The notes beneath the pieces were generated by a model that saw only the letters and a list, made by a program, of their open reading frames with translations, was not told the DNA's origin and ran no database searches. Positions 1 to 7,709 of a stretch of DNA of 11,418 bases are shown piece by piece. The translations under genes and the position numbers were made by a program. This DNA comes from JBGZEX01 sp041846495 (GTDB taxonomy: Bacteria > Bacteroidota > Bacteroidia > Bacteroidales > Marinifilaceae): contig JBGZEX010000024.1 in NCBI GenBank assembly GCA_041846495.1, positions 1-11,418 of the forward strand, in the 5' to 3' direction. Position 1 is the first letter of the stretch, and each line of letters starts with the position of its first letter.

Positions 1-138
1 ATTATGGGACGCGCACTTGCTGTCTTATATTTTTTCTACAATATGTTGAAGAACTCGTATATCATTGCACTTCGAAAATCATACCCTCTCCCTCTCCTCC
101 AAGCCCCCATAAAACATAACCCCTCTTTTTATCGAAAC
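1..138 (-). other. Probable rRNA operon leader (16S lies off the left edge)
   Basis: This stretch has no credible protein gene. Read on the minus strand it lies directly downstream of two tandem promoter-like sites and contains a boxA-like antitermination element. It is followed by a purine-rich, poorly structured stretch up to the window edge. This is the arrangement of Bacteroidales rRNA leaders, so the 16S gene would start just outside the window. No rRNA sequence itself is visible, so the assignment rests on the promoter and boxA pattern. Confidence 0.55.
44..56 (-). promoter_or_regulatory. boxA-like antitermination element
   Basis: The minus strand reads GAGTTCTTCAACA, close to the boxA consensus of rRNA leaders (E. 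coli TGCTCTTTAACA). BoxA in the nascent RNA binds NusB/NusE and protects rRNA transcription from Rho termination. Its place about 90 bases downstream of the proximal promoter fits an rRNA leader. Confidence 0.5.
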
Positions 139-145
139 GCGGATG

Positions 146-178
146 CAAAGATAAAGAATTTTATACTCTACTTCCAAA
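146..178 (-). promoter_or_regulatory. Proximal promoter of the putative rRNA operon
   Basis: On the minus strand there is a -33 TTTG (175-178), a 21-base spacer and a -7 box TATCTTTG (146-153). This matches the Bacteroidetes housekeeping-sigma consensus TTTG-N(19-21)-TAnnTTTG. The region upstream of it (179-215) is rich in A and T runs, as expected for a strong promoter. Confidence 0.65.
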
Positions 179-264
179 TTTTATTAAAGCATTTTTTCAA
201 AAAACTTTTTTGCCTTCTACCCCCCCCCTCGAATACTCCATCAACAACCTCTCGAAAGCGGGGA

Positions 265-296
265 CAAAAGTAGAAAACATCCTGCCAACTTCCAAA
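265..296 (-). promoter_or_regulatory. Distal promoter of the putative rRNA operon
   Basis: On the minus strand there is a -33 TTTG (293-296), a 20-base spacer and a -7 box TACTTTTG (265-272). It lies about 119 bases upstream of the proximal promoter and is part of the same imperfectly repeated unit. The upstream flank (300-340) again carries A and T runs. Confidence 0.65.
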
Positions 297-419
297 CTTT
301 AAAACGACTTTTTTACCCGAAACAAAAAAGTTTTTTACAAAATATTTCCGATATAATACACAAAACACTGAATAGCAATACCATTTAAAATACAAAAAAA
401 CATATGAAAAATGAATTTT

Positions 420-1754
420 TTATTCTATTCGATTTACCTGCCCGATAAATATCAATTTGCCCGTGGGCTCATGACTGATGATAAAAAAGAATGGGTGATC
501 CGCTCTGAAGATTTCCGGTTCCCTCAGCATCGAACTGTACACACCTGCTACTCCCGTAGCGGCAGCAGCCTCTAATCCATCTTCATCCCAACTTACCATA
601 GATTTTTGAAGGATTTTACCTACAATCAAATCCGGATCATTCATAATCCCCATAAGTGCTCCTTTTCTGACAAGTTTACCCAAATCCAAGCATTCCGCCT
701 CGCGAGGTTTTTCGCTATCCAATAAAGTAAGCGTCGGCGTCGTAAATTCGAACTTAGGCAAAAATACGTCTACATATGCAGAATAACGGACATTATCCGC
801 AAAAATCTTAATCGGGTCATGCTCGATAAGAAAATCGGCCGTAAGTTCAGCACACTTATCTTTGGGTAAGATGATATCGAGATTGAAACCATGTTCTTCG
901 GTCGGCAAACGCAATATTTGGGCTTCCGGTAAATCCGCCAATTTCAGATTCTCTCGAGTTCTCATCATTGCAACTTTTTGTTCTTCCCCGTCGGCAGTCG
1001 TAAATACCCCTTCCCGAGTGGCTCCTTTATCGAACGGATACTTCCACGGCGCATTGAAATACAATACATCGGTAAGGATAAATCGGAGATTGGGATTGGC
1101 AATGTTTTCCGCTAAAAGATCTTTGATCTTACCGTAACTCTTACGCTCAATCCAATCATTAATATAACGGATTCCGGAAGTTTGCGAAAGGTCCAACACA
1201 GCCATGCCCGCATCGAAATATTCAAGCAATACGGACGGATAATCCCGAGTCGGCAAATTTTCCTTTCCTTTATTTATCCATAGTGCGTTGGCAAGAAATA
1301 TACGCTGTTTGGAAGTCGTCGTAGCAAGGTCGCGCGCAAGTCTCCGATGATATTCCAAAACTTCTGATTTGTCTATCGAATCCCAACCCATTGTCTTCAT
1401 TATTTCTTTCCGGGCATCCTGCGAAGCTCCGGCAGCAATCATTGCCATAGCGTAATCCCAAGAAAGAGGAGAAAGGATAAAATTCCGCTTCTCATAATCC
1501 GCAACCTTAGAAGCAAACAATCTATATGCAAAAGCATTGGCTCCCGCCACTAATTCTCTGTCGGACTGTATAATAGATTTATGCTCGACATTGTCTATAG
1601 AGGGAAGTGCTTCTCCTTTTTCAGGCAAAGAAGTTCGAGACAAAACGACCGTTCCCTCCGGTTCCTTTAAGACTGCGGATTTTCGGCCGCCACCATTACA
1701 CCCCAAAAATAAAAAAATCGATACCAAGACGGAATAAACAAATAATTCTCTCAT
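420..1754 (-). CDS. Serpin family protease inhibitor, predicted lipoprotein
   Basis: A 444-residue serpin, the suicide-type inhibitor family that traps serine or cysteine proteases. The N terminus is a lipoprotein signal peptide ending FLGC with Cys19 as the likely lipidated residue, so the protein should be anchored in the envelope. The residues after Cys19 (NGGGRK) lack the acidic surface-export signal known from Bacteroidetes, so a periplasmic location is as likely as a surface one. The serpin fold starts near residue 70 (NAFAYRLF, FILSPLS at 92-98). It continues through LTDVLYFNAPW (227-237) to the reactive-loop hinge EDGLEAAAAT (391-400) and the C-terminal FRADHPFFF block (416-424). Alanines at P12-P9 predict an inhibitory serpin. 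P14 is Leu rather than the usual Thr/Ser, and P1 is probably Ser407 or next to it. It stands alone, 290 bases downstream of fmt; no clear promoter was found. Confidence 0.93.
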   Translation of the reverse strand: MRELFVYSVLVSIFLFLGCNGGGRKSAVLKEPEGTVVLSRTSLPEKGEALPSIDNVEHKSIIQSDRELVAGANAFAYRLFASKVADYEKRNFILSPLSWDYAMAMIAAGASQDARKEIMKTMGWDSIDKSEVLEYHRRLARDLATTTSKQRIFLANALWINKGKENLPTRDYPSVLLEYFDAGMAVLDLSQTSGIRYINDWIERKSYGKIKDLLAENIANPNLRFILTDVLYFNAPWKYPFDKGATREGVFTTADGEEQKVAMMRTRENLKLADLPEAQILRLPTEEHGFNLDIILPKDKCAELTADFLIEHDPIKIFADNVRYSAYVDVFLPKFEFTTPTLTLLDSEKPREAECLDLGKLVRKGALMGIMNDPDLIVGKILQKSMVSWDEDGLEAAAATGVAGVYSSMLREPEIFRADHPFFFIISHEPTGKLIFIGQVNRIE

Positions 1755-2044
1755 TTTACTGTAATTTTCATATATATATTATCAAGCCTTGAATTTTTCG
1801 TTTTATCCCAACGATAATCAGGGATATTTAAAAAGAAATACCGGAAAAATAAAAATACTGCACACGAATTTCCGAAAATTCATTATCGATCAGAAATCGT
1901 TTCAAACAAAACGGAAACGATAAAATAACGAACATCATAAAATCGCCATTCGCACAAACGGCTTCAGACATAAATCCATAACGCTCACTATCGACATCCG
2001 GTCTTATAAACAGCGGATTCTCAAGAAAAACTTTTTCGAATATA

Positions 2045-3001
2045 TCAGTCGATTATAATTTTAGATACATCGAATCCTCTCAAAAATTCTTCGACGGACA
2101 TCCGACGTTTACCGGCAGCCTGTAATTCTTTTATGGAAATCTTCCCATCGGGGACATTCACCCGCAAATAAGTTTTACCGTCGCTTTCCATATTTCCACA
2201 ACGGCCATTATGACCCGAAGGTAAGAATTCCGCACTGAAAATTTTCACATGCAACGACTTTTCTCCCGTCACGAATTCTGTCCATGCCGCAGGATAAGGG
2301 GACAATCCCCTTATAAGATTATACACATCCCTCCCGGGTTTCGTCCAATCGACATGCATATCTTCTTTAAAAATCTTGGGAGCCGGTATCGGGAGCCGTC
2401 CTCCGAGCAAAGATTTCTGCGAAATCGGCGACACCTCCCCTTTCTCCATCGAACGAAGGGTCTTCACCAAAAGTCGCGCTCCTTTTTCCATCAATATATC
2501 ATGAAGTTCCCCGGCGGTCATATCTTCTGCGATCTCTACTTTTTCGGAATAAAGAATATTCCCTTCATCCATATTCTCTGACAATAAAAAAGTAGTAACC
2601 CCCGTTTCACACTCTCCATTCATAATCGCCCTATTAATAGGAGCGGCTCCCCTATAATCGGGCAAAAGAGAGGCATGCAGATTAATCGTTCCCAAACAAG
2701 GCATATTCCATACGGATTCCGGCAACATTTTAAACGCCACTACAACCTGCAAATCCGCATTCCAATATCTCAAACTCTCTAAAAAACCTGCATCCTTAAA
2801 AGAAAGAGGCTGGAGTACGGGCAAGCCTGCTTCTCGCGCAAATATCTTTACCGGCGATTCCCGAATCTTTTGTCCTCTGCCTACAGGCTTATCGGGGTTG
2901 GTTACCACTCCTATAATTTCAAACCCCTCTTCGATAAGAGTCTTTAAAGGGAATACTGCAAAATCCGGAGTCCCCATATATACGATTCTCAACTTAGACA
3001 T
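2045..3001 (-). CDS. fmt: Methionyl-tRNA formyltransferase
   Basis: This cytosolic enzyme transfers a formyl group from 10-formyltetrahydrofolate to Met-tRNAfMet, making the initiator tRNA for translation. At 318 residues it has the normal family length. The Rossmann-type N-terminal domain begins with IVYMGTPDFA (6-15). The active site is seen as NLHAS (N107, H109), then the SLLPDYRGAAP block (111-121) and D145 in ENMDEGN, matching the Asn-His-Asp set of the E. coli enzyme. The C-terminal tRNA-binding domain contains GLSPYPAAWTEF. The ATG overlaps the end of the upstream permease gene by 8 bases (ATGTCTAA), with GGAAAGAAAGG just upstream, so translation is probably coupled. It appears to be the last gene of the operon. 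Confidence 0.97.
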   Translation of the reverse strand: MSKLRIVYMGTPDFAVFPLKTLIEEGFEIIGVVTNPDKPVGRGQKIRESPVKIFAREAGLPVLQPLSFKDAGFLESLRYWNADLQVVVAFKMLPESVWNMPCLGTINLHASLLPDYRGAAPINRAIMNGECETGVTTFLLSENMDEGNILYSEKVEIAEDMTAGELHDILMEKGARLLVKTLRSMEKGEVSPISQKSLLGGRLPIPAPKIFKEDMHVDWTKPGRDVYNLIRGLSPYPAAWTEFVTGEKSLHVKIFSAEFLPSGHNGRCGNMESDGKTYLRVNVPDGKISIKELQAAGKRRMSVEEFLRGFDVSKIIID

Positions 3002-4452
3002 CCTTTCTTTCCAATTTAAAAAACATCTTAATCTTTTTGAAGAACAGCGTATAAGCCTCTATGTTCATAATCTCCGAATCCGTTACCGATTTATATGTAA
3101 GCAATATCCCCATAGGCAATAAAATCATAGAAGATATCCATGTACCTAAAAACGGTGTTATCACCGCTTCCCGGGCGGAACGTTCGCCTATCATGGAAAT
3201 AACCCAATAAACAATGAATAAAAGTACGGATACGACGACCGGCATGCCCAATCCTCCCTTACGTATAATAGCTCCCAAAGGAGCTCCGATAAAGAAAAAC
3301 ACCAAACAGGCAAACGACAATGTAAATTTCTTATGCCACTCTATAAGCGAACGAATCACATACTCCTCTTTTTTTTCCGGCATACAACTCATCCTCATTT
3401 ATCCGTTCTTTTGCATCTCTGGCGTAAAACAATGCCTGCTCCAACACCTCTTCCTTACGTTCGGGATCCAAGTCCCGAAATATATCAAGAGGTTTCTCGT
3501 AAACAGGTTCCGCCTCCGTAATAAACACACTATCGCTTGCGAGATTCCAATCCCTATGTTTGCGAAACGAGGAAACCAACATTCGCTCTGCAATATTACG
3601 GCTCCGTATCTCTAAAAGATTATTTACCGAATCTATAGTATACGACAATTGAGACAAATTCAACATAACGGAATTACCCCGGAAGAGTTCCTCATCCGTA
3701 CGTTTAAGATCACTGTCCGGCATTTCCAACATCATTTTTTGTCGGACGAATTTCAATCTCCGGAAAGGAAAATTGTTTTTCCCTTTCATAACCATCCCCT
3801 CGTCCGTATACGTTTGGCCATGAAACAATTCCAAACTCATCAACTTCATTTCGGGATGCATCAGTATTATTCCGGAATCCGCTTTGGTAACTTCATAATT
3901 CCCATAAACATCTTTATGATTATATATGAGAACATTATACATCATCCCGGTGTTTTTGTTTATATAGTCGACCTTTATGCTGTAACCTTCCAAATCGTTT
4001 GTAAAAACTCCGTCTTTAAAAGCCAATTCCGGTTTTTGATGCCGTATGTCGTATAAAAGACTGTAAAACTTCAAATTCGCATGCGGCAAAACATTATTGG
4101 AAAAAAAGAATGCGGCAATCGTAAGAAAAGAAATAAAAATAATCAAAGGCTGCATAATACGATAAAGAGAAATCCCTGCCGATTTCAATGCAATAAGCTC
4201 GTAATTTTCGCCTAAATTACCGAAAGTCATCAATGAAGACAATAAAACGGCTAAAGGCAAAGCCATCGGGATCAAAGTAACAGCCGTATAGCCGAGCATT
4301 TCCACTATAATGGAAAAATCCAATCCCTTACCCACAAAATCATCGATATAACGCCATAAGAATTGCATGATTAAAACGAACATGCAAATAAAAAAAGTCG
4401 TGACGAAAGGCCAAAGATAACTCCCCAATATGAACGTATGCAATCTCTTCAT
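2994..4452 (-). CDS. LptF/LptG family permease, interrupted by a frameshift
   Basis: Inner-membrane permease of the YjgP/YjgQ family, which with LptB2 extracts LPS and feeds it to the LptC-A-D bridge. The N-terminal half (3331-4452) has three membrane segments (about residues 8-31, 47-77, 98-120), the family block MTFGNLGENYELIALKSAG and a periplasmic domain. The C-terminal half lies in another frame (2994-3398). It has three more segments and the conserved GAPLGAIIRKGGLGMP. Joined at an A8 tract (3369-3376, minus strand) they give about 485 residues with the expected 3 + periplasmic + 3 topology; the join restores ELYAGKKEEYVIRSL. Frame 0 otherwise ends at 3331. The start is ATG 4452, not the TTG one codon earlier. 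Either a real frameshift, slippage at the A tract, a base-call error or two overlapping cistrons could explain it. Confidence 0.85.
3369..3376 (-). other. A8 homopolymer at the frameshift point
   Basis: On the minus strand the permease reads GGA AAA AAA AGA GGA in frame 0 and leaves the family sequence at once. Removing one A (or adding two) gives AAA AAA GAG GAG TAT and restores it. A -1 shift here meets a stop within five codons, so ordinary -1 frameshifting would not rescue it. Runs of this length are known sites for mutation, sequencing error and RNA polymerase slippage. Confidence 0.8.
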
Positions 4453-4475
4453 CAACTCACAATTATTAGCGCCGT

Positions 4476-4483
4476 CAAAATTA
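4476..4483 (-). promoter_or_regulatory. Possible internal -7 promoter box before the permease
   Basis: The minus strand reads TAATTTTG, a match to TAnnTTTG, 24 bases upstream of the permease ATG, in the 76-base gap after the START-like gene. No good TTTG -33 box is seen about 20 bases upstream, so this is weak. If used, it would let permease and fmt be transcribed apart from the upstream genes. Confidence 0.25.
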
Positions 4484-4528
4484 ACGAAAGTTTTTCAGAT
4501 ACGGGGAATCCGACTTTAATAAATCATT

Positions 4529-4906
4529 CTAACCTCCGATATTTTGCCTCAAATCTTCAATTTGAGAATTCCATAGTTCGATTACATCCTCCTCCTCCTG
4601 TTCTTCAACGAAGTCGGTTATAAAAAGCGACACATCTTCGGTTATGGGATGAACATTTATTCTGAATCCGAAAAATTCTTCTTCGGACGGAGCATCCTCC
4701 CATCGAAATTTCACTTCGGTATTATTCCGCATCTCTAAAAGCTGTGCCCGATGCATAACATTCCCCCAATAAAAGATGTAGTCTCCGTTCTGTTCTTCGA
4801 CTCTATCCGCAAACCACTCCGATAATCCGGTAGCCGTACTCAATCTGGAAAATAAAATCTTAACCGACGATGAAAATACATATTCTATATTTATTTTCTT
4901 CCTCAT
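4529..4906 (-). CDS. START-like domain protein
   Basis: A 125-residue protein of the small START/AHSA1-like family that is common in Bacteroidetes and of unknown function; the fold normally makes a hydrophobic ligand pocket. Recognisable blocks are the N-terminal INIEYVFSSSVKILFSRLSTATGLSEWFAD, the middle YWGN and KFRWED, and the acidic C-terminal region ending ELWNSQIEDLR. There is no signal peptide or membrane segment, so it should be cytosolic. I chose ATG 4906: the longer frame begins with TTG at 4924 and adds six residues that the family usually lacks. It sits 52 bases after the BrkB gene and 76 before the permease on the same strand, so it probably shares their transcript. No link between its role and theirs can be stated. 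Confidence 0.85.
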   Translation of the reverse strand: MRKKINIEYVFSSSVKILFSRLSTATGLSEWFADRVEEQNGDYIFYWGNVMHRAQLLEMRNNTEVKFRWEDAPSEEEFFGFRINVHPITEDVSLFITDFVEEQEEEDVIELWNSQIEDLRQNIGG

Positions 4907-4958
4907 AATAAAATTTTCCAGCAATATAATAAATTATAATTACATATGCAAAATAATT

Positions 4959-6263
4959 CTATTTTACGAATTTGTCTTCTCCGAGTTCCTTATCCACAGC
5001 TTCAAAATAACGTCTCACCCAAGCCTCGTCGGCTTCTTGGGATATACCGTTAAAACGGTATATGATATCGGCAATCGACAATGTATGGAAATCTACCGCA
5101 GGATAGTAAAATACATTGTCTTTCTTATCTACACGTACCAATATCCCGACTTCGACCAAACGTTTAAGTACCCTCTCCAGACTATCGTAATCCACACCCA
5201 ATCGGGCATTTATCTCCTCCAATAGGGCTCCTCCCTTTCCCTTAACATGCTCTCCCGCCACATAATTCAATATACGTATGGAATAAGACACATAGTCTTT
5301 CCATTCGGGCTCCCATTCGTTCTTCCGATGGTACATCATATGTCCGTTCTTAAGCACATAGCATAATTGAGCCCCCCATAATACGATACTCCAACTCAAT
5401 TGCAACCATGCCAACAACAACGGAATTGCGGCCAGACTTCCATAAACGGCATTATATGCACTGACTCCTATTTGAAAGCGGATATAAAACCATTGCACTA
5501 TTTGATAAACCGAACCGGCAATCACACCGGCTACAATGGCATACCGGAATTTCACCGGCACCGTAGGAACAAACATATATAAAAATACGAACAGTATCCA
5601 AACCAGTACATAAGGCAATATTCGCATAACGGAATAAAGCAAGTTCCCGGCATATCTCCACATCCCTCCTTCGGCAATCAATTGCTTGAGATTGGTGGTC
5701 ATAAAAACATTAATACTCAAAATCAGCAGTAATAAAACGGGAACGACGAACATAATGGAAAAATAATCCGTAAAACGACGTGCTACGCTTCGAGAACTCG
5801 TCACCCGCCATACATTATTTATGGCCGTCTCCGCATTCGTCAACAACTTGATTACCGCCCATAACAACAATACGATTCCAAAACCGGTAACAACTCCTCC
5901 CCGTGCATTCTCCAATGCTTTCTGTGCCGAACCTATGATAAAATCCGCCACATCGACATTAAGATATAATTTGGAACGCACAAAGTCTTCCAATAAAAAT
6001 TCGAAACCGAAACCTTTACCGATACCGAAAATAAGAGCCACCAAGGGGATAAATGAAAGAATCGAATAAAACGTCATCGCCGAAGCCGATACAAAACATG
6101 CGTCCTTAACGAAACGATGGATGGATACGACGATAATGCCCAAGCCCTTCAATAAAAAATTCCCCGGAGAATAATTTTTCCGTACATCCCCATGCAATAA
6201 CCCGTAATAGAAATCGATATTAAAAAAATTCATTAACTTCAAGGTCCGCTTCGGGATTGTCAT
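4959..6263 (-). CDS. YihY/BrkB family inner-membrane protein
   Basis: A 434-residue integral membrane protein of the YihY/virulence factor BrkB family, once misnamed RNase BN; its biochemical role is not settled. Six hydrophobic segments are visible at about 60-81, 123-142, 167-189, 209-231, 241-262 and 274-302. They include the family blocks SAMTFYSILSFIPL and YGSLAAIPLLLAWLQLSW. After the last segment a cytosolic tail of about 130 residues (305-434) has a winged-helix-like look (LLEEINARLGVDYDSLERVLKRLVEVGILV then a YYP turn). This tail is longer than in the E. coli protein and may be regulatory. A second in-frame ATG at residue 11 is a possible start. It heads the tight minus-strand cluster leading to fmt and lies 82 bases after the cysteate-synthase-like gene. 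Confidence 0.92.
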   Translation of the reverse strand: MTIPKRTLKLMNFFNIDFYYGLLHGDVRKNYSPGNFLLKGLGIIVVSIHRFVKDACFVSASAMTFYSILSFIPLVALIFGIGKGFGFEFLLEDFVRSKLYLNVDVADFIIGSAQKALENARGGVVTGFGIVLLLWAVIKLLTNAETAINNVWRVTSSRSVARRFTDYFSIMFVVPVLLLLILSINVFMTTNLKQLIAEGGMWRYAGNLLYSVMRILPYVLVWILFVFLYMFVPTVPVKFRYAIVAGVIAGSVYQIVQWFYIRFQIGVSAYNAVYGSLAAIPLLLAWLQLSWSIVLWGAQLCYVLKNGHMMYHRKNEWEPEWKDYVSYSIRILNYVAGEHVKGKGGALLEEINARLGVDYDSLERVLKRLVEVGILVRVDKKDNVFYYPAVDFHTLSIADIIYRFNGISQEADEAWVRRYFEAVDKELGEDKFVK

Positions 6264-6345
6264 AAAAAATAATTTTTGCAGAAGAGAAGCGAAATTTTCC
6301 GAGAAAACCCGTCAAATCCCATTATCTTCCCGTGTCGAATACCAT

Positions 6346-7638
6346 TCATTCAAAAATCAAACTATCGGCCAAATCCTTAGCCTCTTTTGCCGTATAATTT
6401 TCAGGGAAAACATAAGCCGCCTCCGCATTCCGCATAACGAATTCCTTATGTAAACGCTCCACCCCTCCGCCGGTAATATTCAGCATTATTATCGCATTCC
6501 GCGCTATCCTTCCGGCTTTAACCGATTGTATAAGTGCGGAAAAAGCCACCGCTGCCGCCGGAACGATATCGATTCCTTCAATATTTTCAAACATTTCCGC
6601 CGCATTCCGGGCATCTTCGTTTTCCACCAATAACACATCCCCTCCCGTATCTTTCAACGCATCGTACAATCCGCCTTTAATCGCATAAGGGGGCCGCCTA
6701 TTGGTCAAAACCTTGGCAAATACTTCCCCCGCATTTTTTCTCGCCTTGGCATCGTCCATCGGAAGCAAAACCGGCGAACCCGCTTTCCACGCATCGTACA
6801 TAGGTGCAAAAGGAGCATTCTGAGCAACTATCAACTTCATCAAATGATTGCCGAAACGACCGTCGACAATAAATCGCTTATTGGCTTCCCAAGCTGCAAT
6901 AGCACCGGTGCCGCTACCTACAGCCTGAAAATAGTAATCGGGAATCTTGCCTATAGTTGTAACCGCAGACAAAACCGTAGTCCCCATACCATCCCGTCTG
7001 GCCACATTCTTCGCTCCTCCTTCCGGATAAAAACGCTCCGATTCGCAAATAATATTGGATAACTCTATGGCATCGTAATAATCCGTGCCCGGCGCAGTTG
7101 CCAAAATCTTCACACAAGGAGCCAACGGCTTAGACGACCACATGGAAGTCAAACCGTTATAAGGTACACAAAGCAATAAAGGGATATTATTTTCCGAACA
7201 CACTTTAGCAAAAGCCCTTGCCGTATTTCCGGCAGAAGCTACGACCATAACCTTGGAATCTCCGGCATTCTTACGGGCACAAACCGAATAAGCCTCGCAT
7301 TCCTTAAACCCGCCTGTCATCATAAAAGCCCCTTTTTCAGGCCAATAACCGTTGAAGGTAACATAGAGATTTTCCAAACCCAAAGCAGCTCCCAAACCCG
7401 TACTTTTATAAGTAACCGGAGAAGCCGAGCCTTCCAGAACCCGAGAAATCGGCAACCAATCCGAATATTGAAACAATCCCGTTAAATTCCTTCTCAATTC
7501 GAGTTGTTTTCGAGAGTAATCGGAAAAGATAAGAGAACCGCCTTTCGTATACGGACATTCCAATATCCAATCCTTATCTTCAAAACTCCCTTCGACAGCC
7601 CGAGAACGTAAAACATAATCAGTTTGAACAATATTCAT
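6346..7638 (-). CDS. Cysteate synthase-like PLP enzyme (threonine synthase family)
   Basis: A 430-residue fold-type II PLP enzyme related to threonine synthase. From remembered family sequences it fits best the group annotated as cysteate synthase, which makes L-cysteate from O-phosphoserine and sulfite. Seen in the sequence: the Schiff-base lysine in GGFKECEA (K112), the substrate loop SAGNT (135-139), the long conserved block GGAKNVARRDGMGTTVLSAVT (start at 208), the phosphate loop GSGTGAIAAWEA (241-252), and MLNITGGG near the C terminus. It is cytosolic. In Bacteroidetes, cysteate is a precursor of sulfonolipids (capnine type); in methanogens, of coenzyme M. The start ATG has a good Shine-Dalgarno (AGGAG, six bases away). 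Upstream is a -7 box at 7659-7666. A true threonine synthase is the main alternative, but conventional ones differ strongly at the N terminus. Confidence 0.8.
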   Translation of the reverse strand: MNIVQTDYVLRSRAVEGSFEDKDWILECPYTKGGSLIFSDYSRKQLELRRNLTGLFQYSDWLPISRVLEGSASPVTYKSTGLGAALGLENLYVTFNGYWPEKGAFMMTGGFKECEAYSVCARKNAGDSKVMVVASAGNTARAFAKVCSENNIPLLLCVPYNGLTSMWSSKPLAPCVKILATAPGTDYYDAIELSNIICESERFYPEGGAKNVARRDGMGTTVLSAVTTIGKIPDYYFQAVGSGTGAIAAWEANKRFIVDGRFGNHLMKLIVAQNAPFAPMYDAWKAGSPVLLPMDDAKARKNAGEVFAKVLTNRRPPYAIKGGLYDALKDTGGDVLLVENEDARNAAEMFENIEGIDIVPAAAVAFSALIQSVKAGRIARNAIIMLNITGGGVERLHKEFVMRNAEAAYVFPENYTAKEAKDLADSLIFE

Positions 7639-7658
7639 AAAATCTCCTTTAATTTAAA

Positions 7659-7666
7659 CAAAGATA
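7659..7666 (-). promoter_or_regulatory. -7 promoter box of the cysteate synthase-like gene
   Basis: The minus strand reads TATCTTTG, a perfect TAnnTTTG, 21 bases upstream of the ATG at 7638. No clear TTTG -33 box lies 19-21 bases further upstream, where an inverted repeat sits instead. This suggests activator- or repressor-dependent use. Confidence 0.5.
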
Positions 7667-7671
7667 CGGTA

Positions 7672-7696
7672 TATATCCCCATGCCTTATGGGTATA
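7672..7696. promoter_or_regulatory. Inverted repeat between two divergent -7 boxes (operator candidate)
   Basis: The arms are TATA-CCCAT (7672-7675 and 7678-7682, with a two-base bulge) and ATGGG-TATA (7688-7696), around a five-base centre. It sits five bases from each of two facing -7 boxes, a good place for a dimeric regulator acting on both directions. It is short, and no regulator gene is next to it. Confidence 0.35.
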
Positions 7697-7701
7697 AATA
7701 C

Positions 7702-7709
7702 TACTTTTG
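7702..7709 (+). promoter_or_regulatory. Possible -7 box facing the PagL-like gene
   Basis: The plus strand reads TACTTTTG, matching TAnnTTTG. It lies 188 bases before the ATG at 7898, so use of it would leave a long AT-rich leader (about 7717-7897) in which I see no conserved structure. No clear -33 box is present. Confidence 0.3.

Larger units (their letters stand above)
131..340. repeat. Imperfect tandem repeat of a promoter unit
   Basis: Two units, about 131-214 and 252-340, share the same order of blocks on the plus strand: CGAAA plus a short GC-rich stretch, CAAA(A/G)-(A/T)A, about 20 variable bases, CTTCCAAA, then T-rich and AAAAAACTTTTTT-like blocks. Each unit is a full promoter with its AT-rich upstream element. 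A run of nine C (220-228) lies in the spacer between them. Confidence 0.6.

Noticed and set aside
4..273. An 89-codon plus-strand frame at the left end.
   Set aside because: It runs antisense across the tandem promoters and the C9 run and has low-complexity, Pro/Phe-rich sequence; not a credible protein.
1896..1921. Inverted repeat ATCGTTTC / GAAACGAT with a 10-base loop downstream of fmt.
   Set aside because: No T run follows on either strand and it is more than 120 bases from the fmt stop, so a terminator call is not supported.
1828..1971. A 47-codon minus-strand frame (starting MSEAVCANGDFMMF) in the gap between fmt and the serpin; the open frame extends upstream without a start codon to about 2052.
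   Set aside because: No ribosome site, no recognised family, and the length is possible by chance; the extended reading looks protein-like but has no start. Worth only a homology check.
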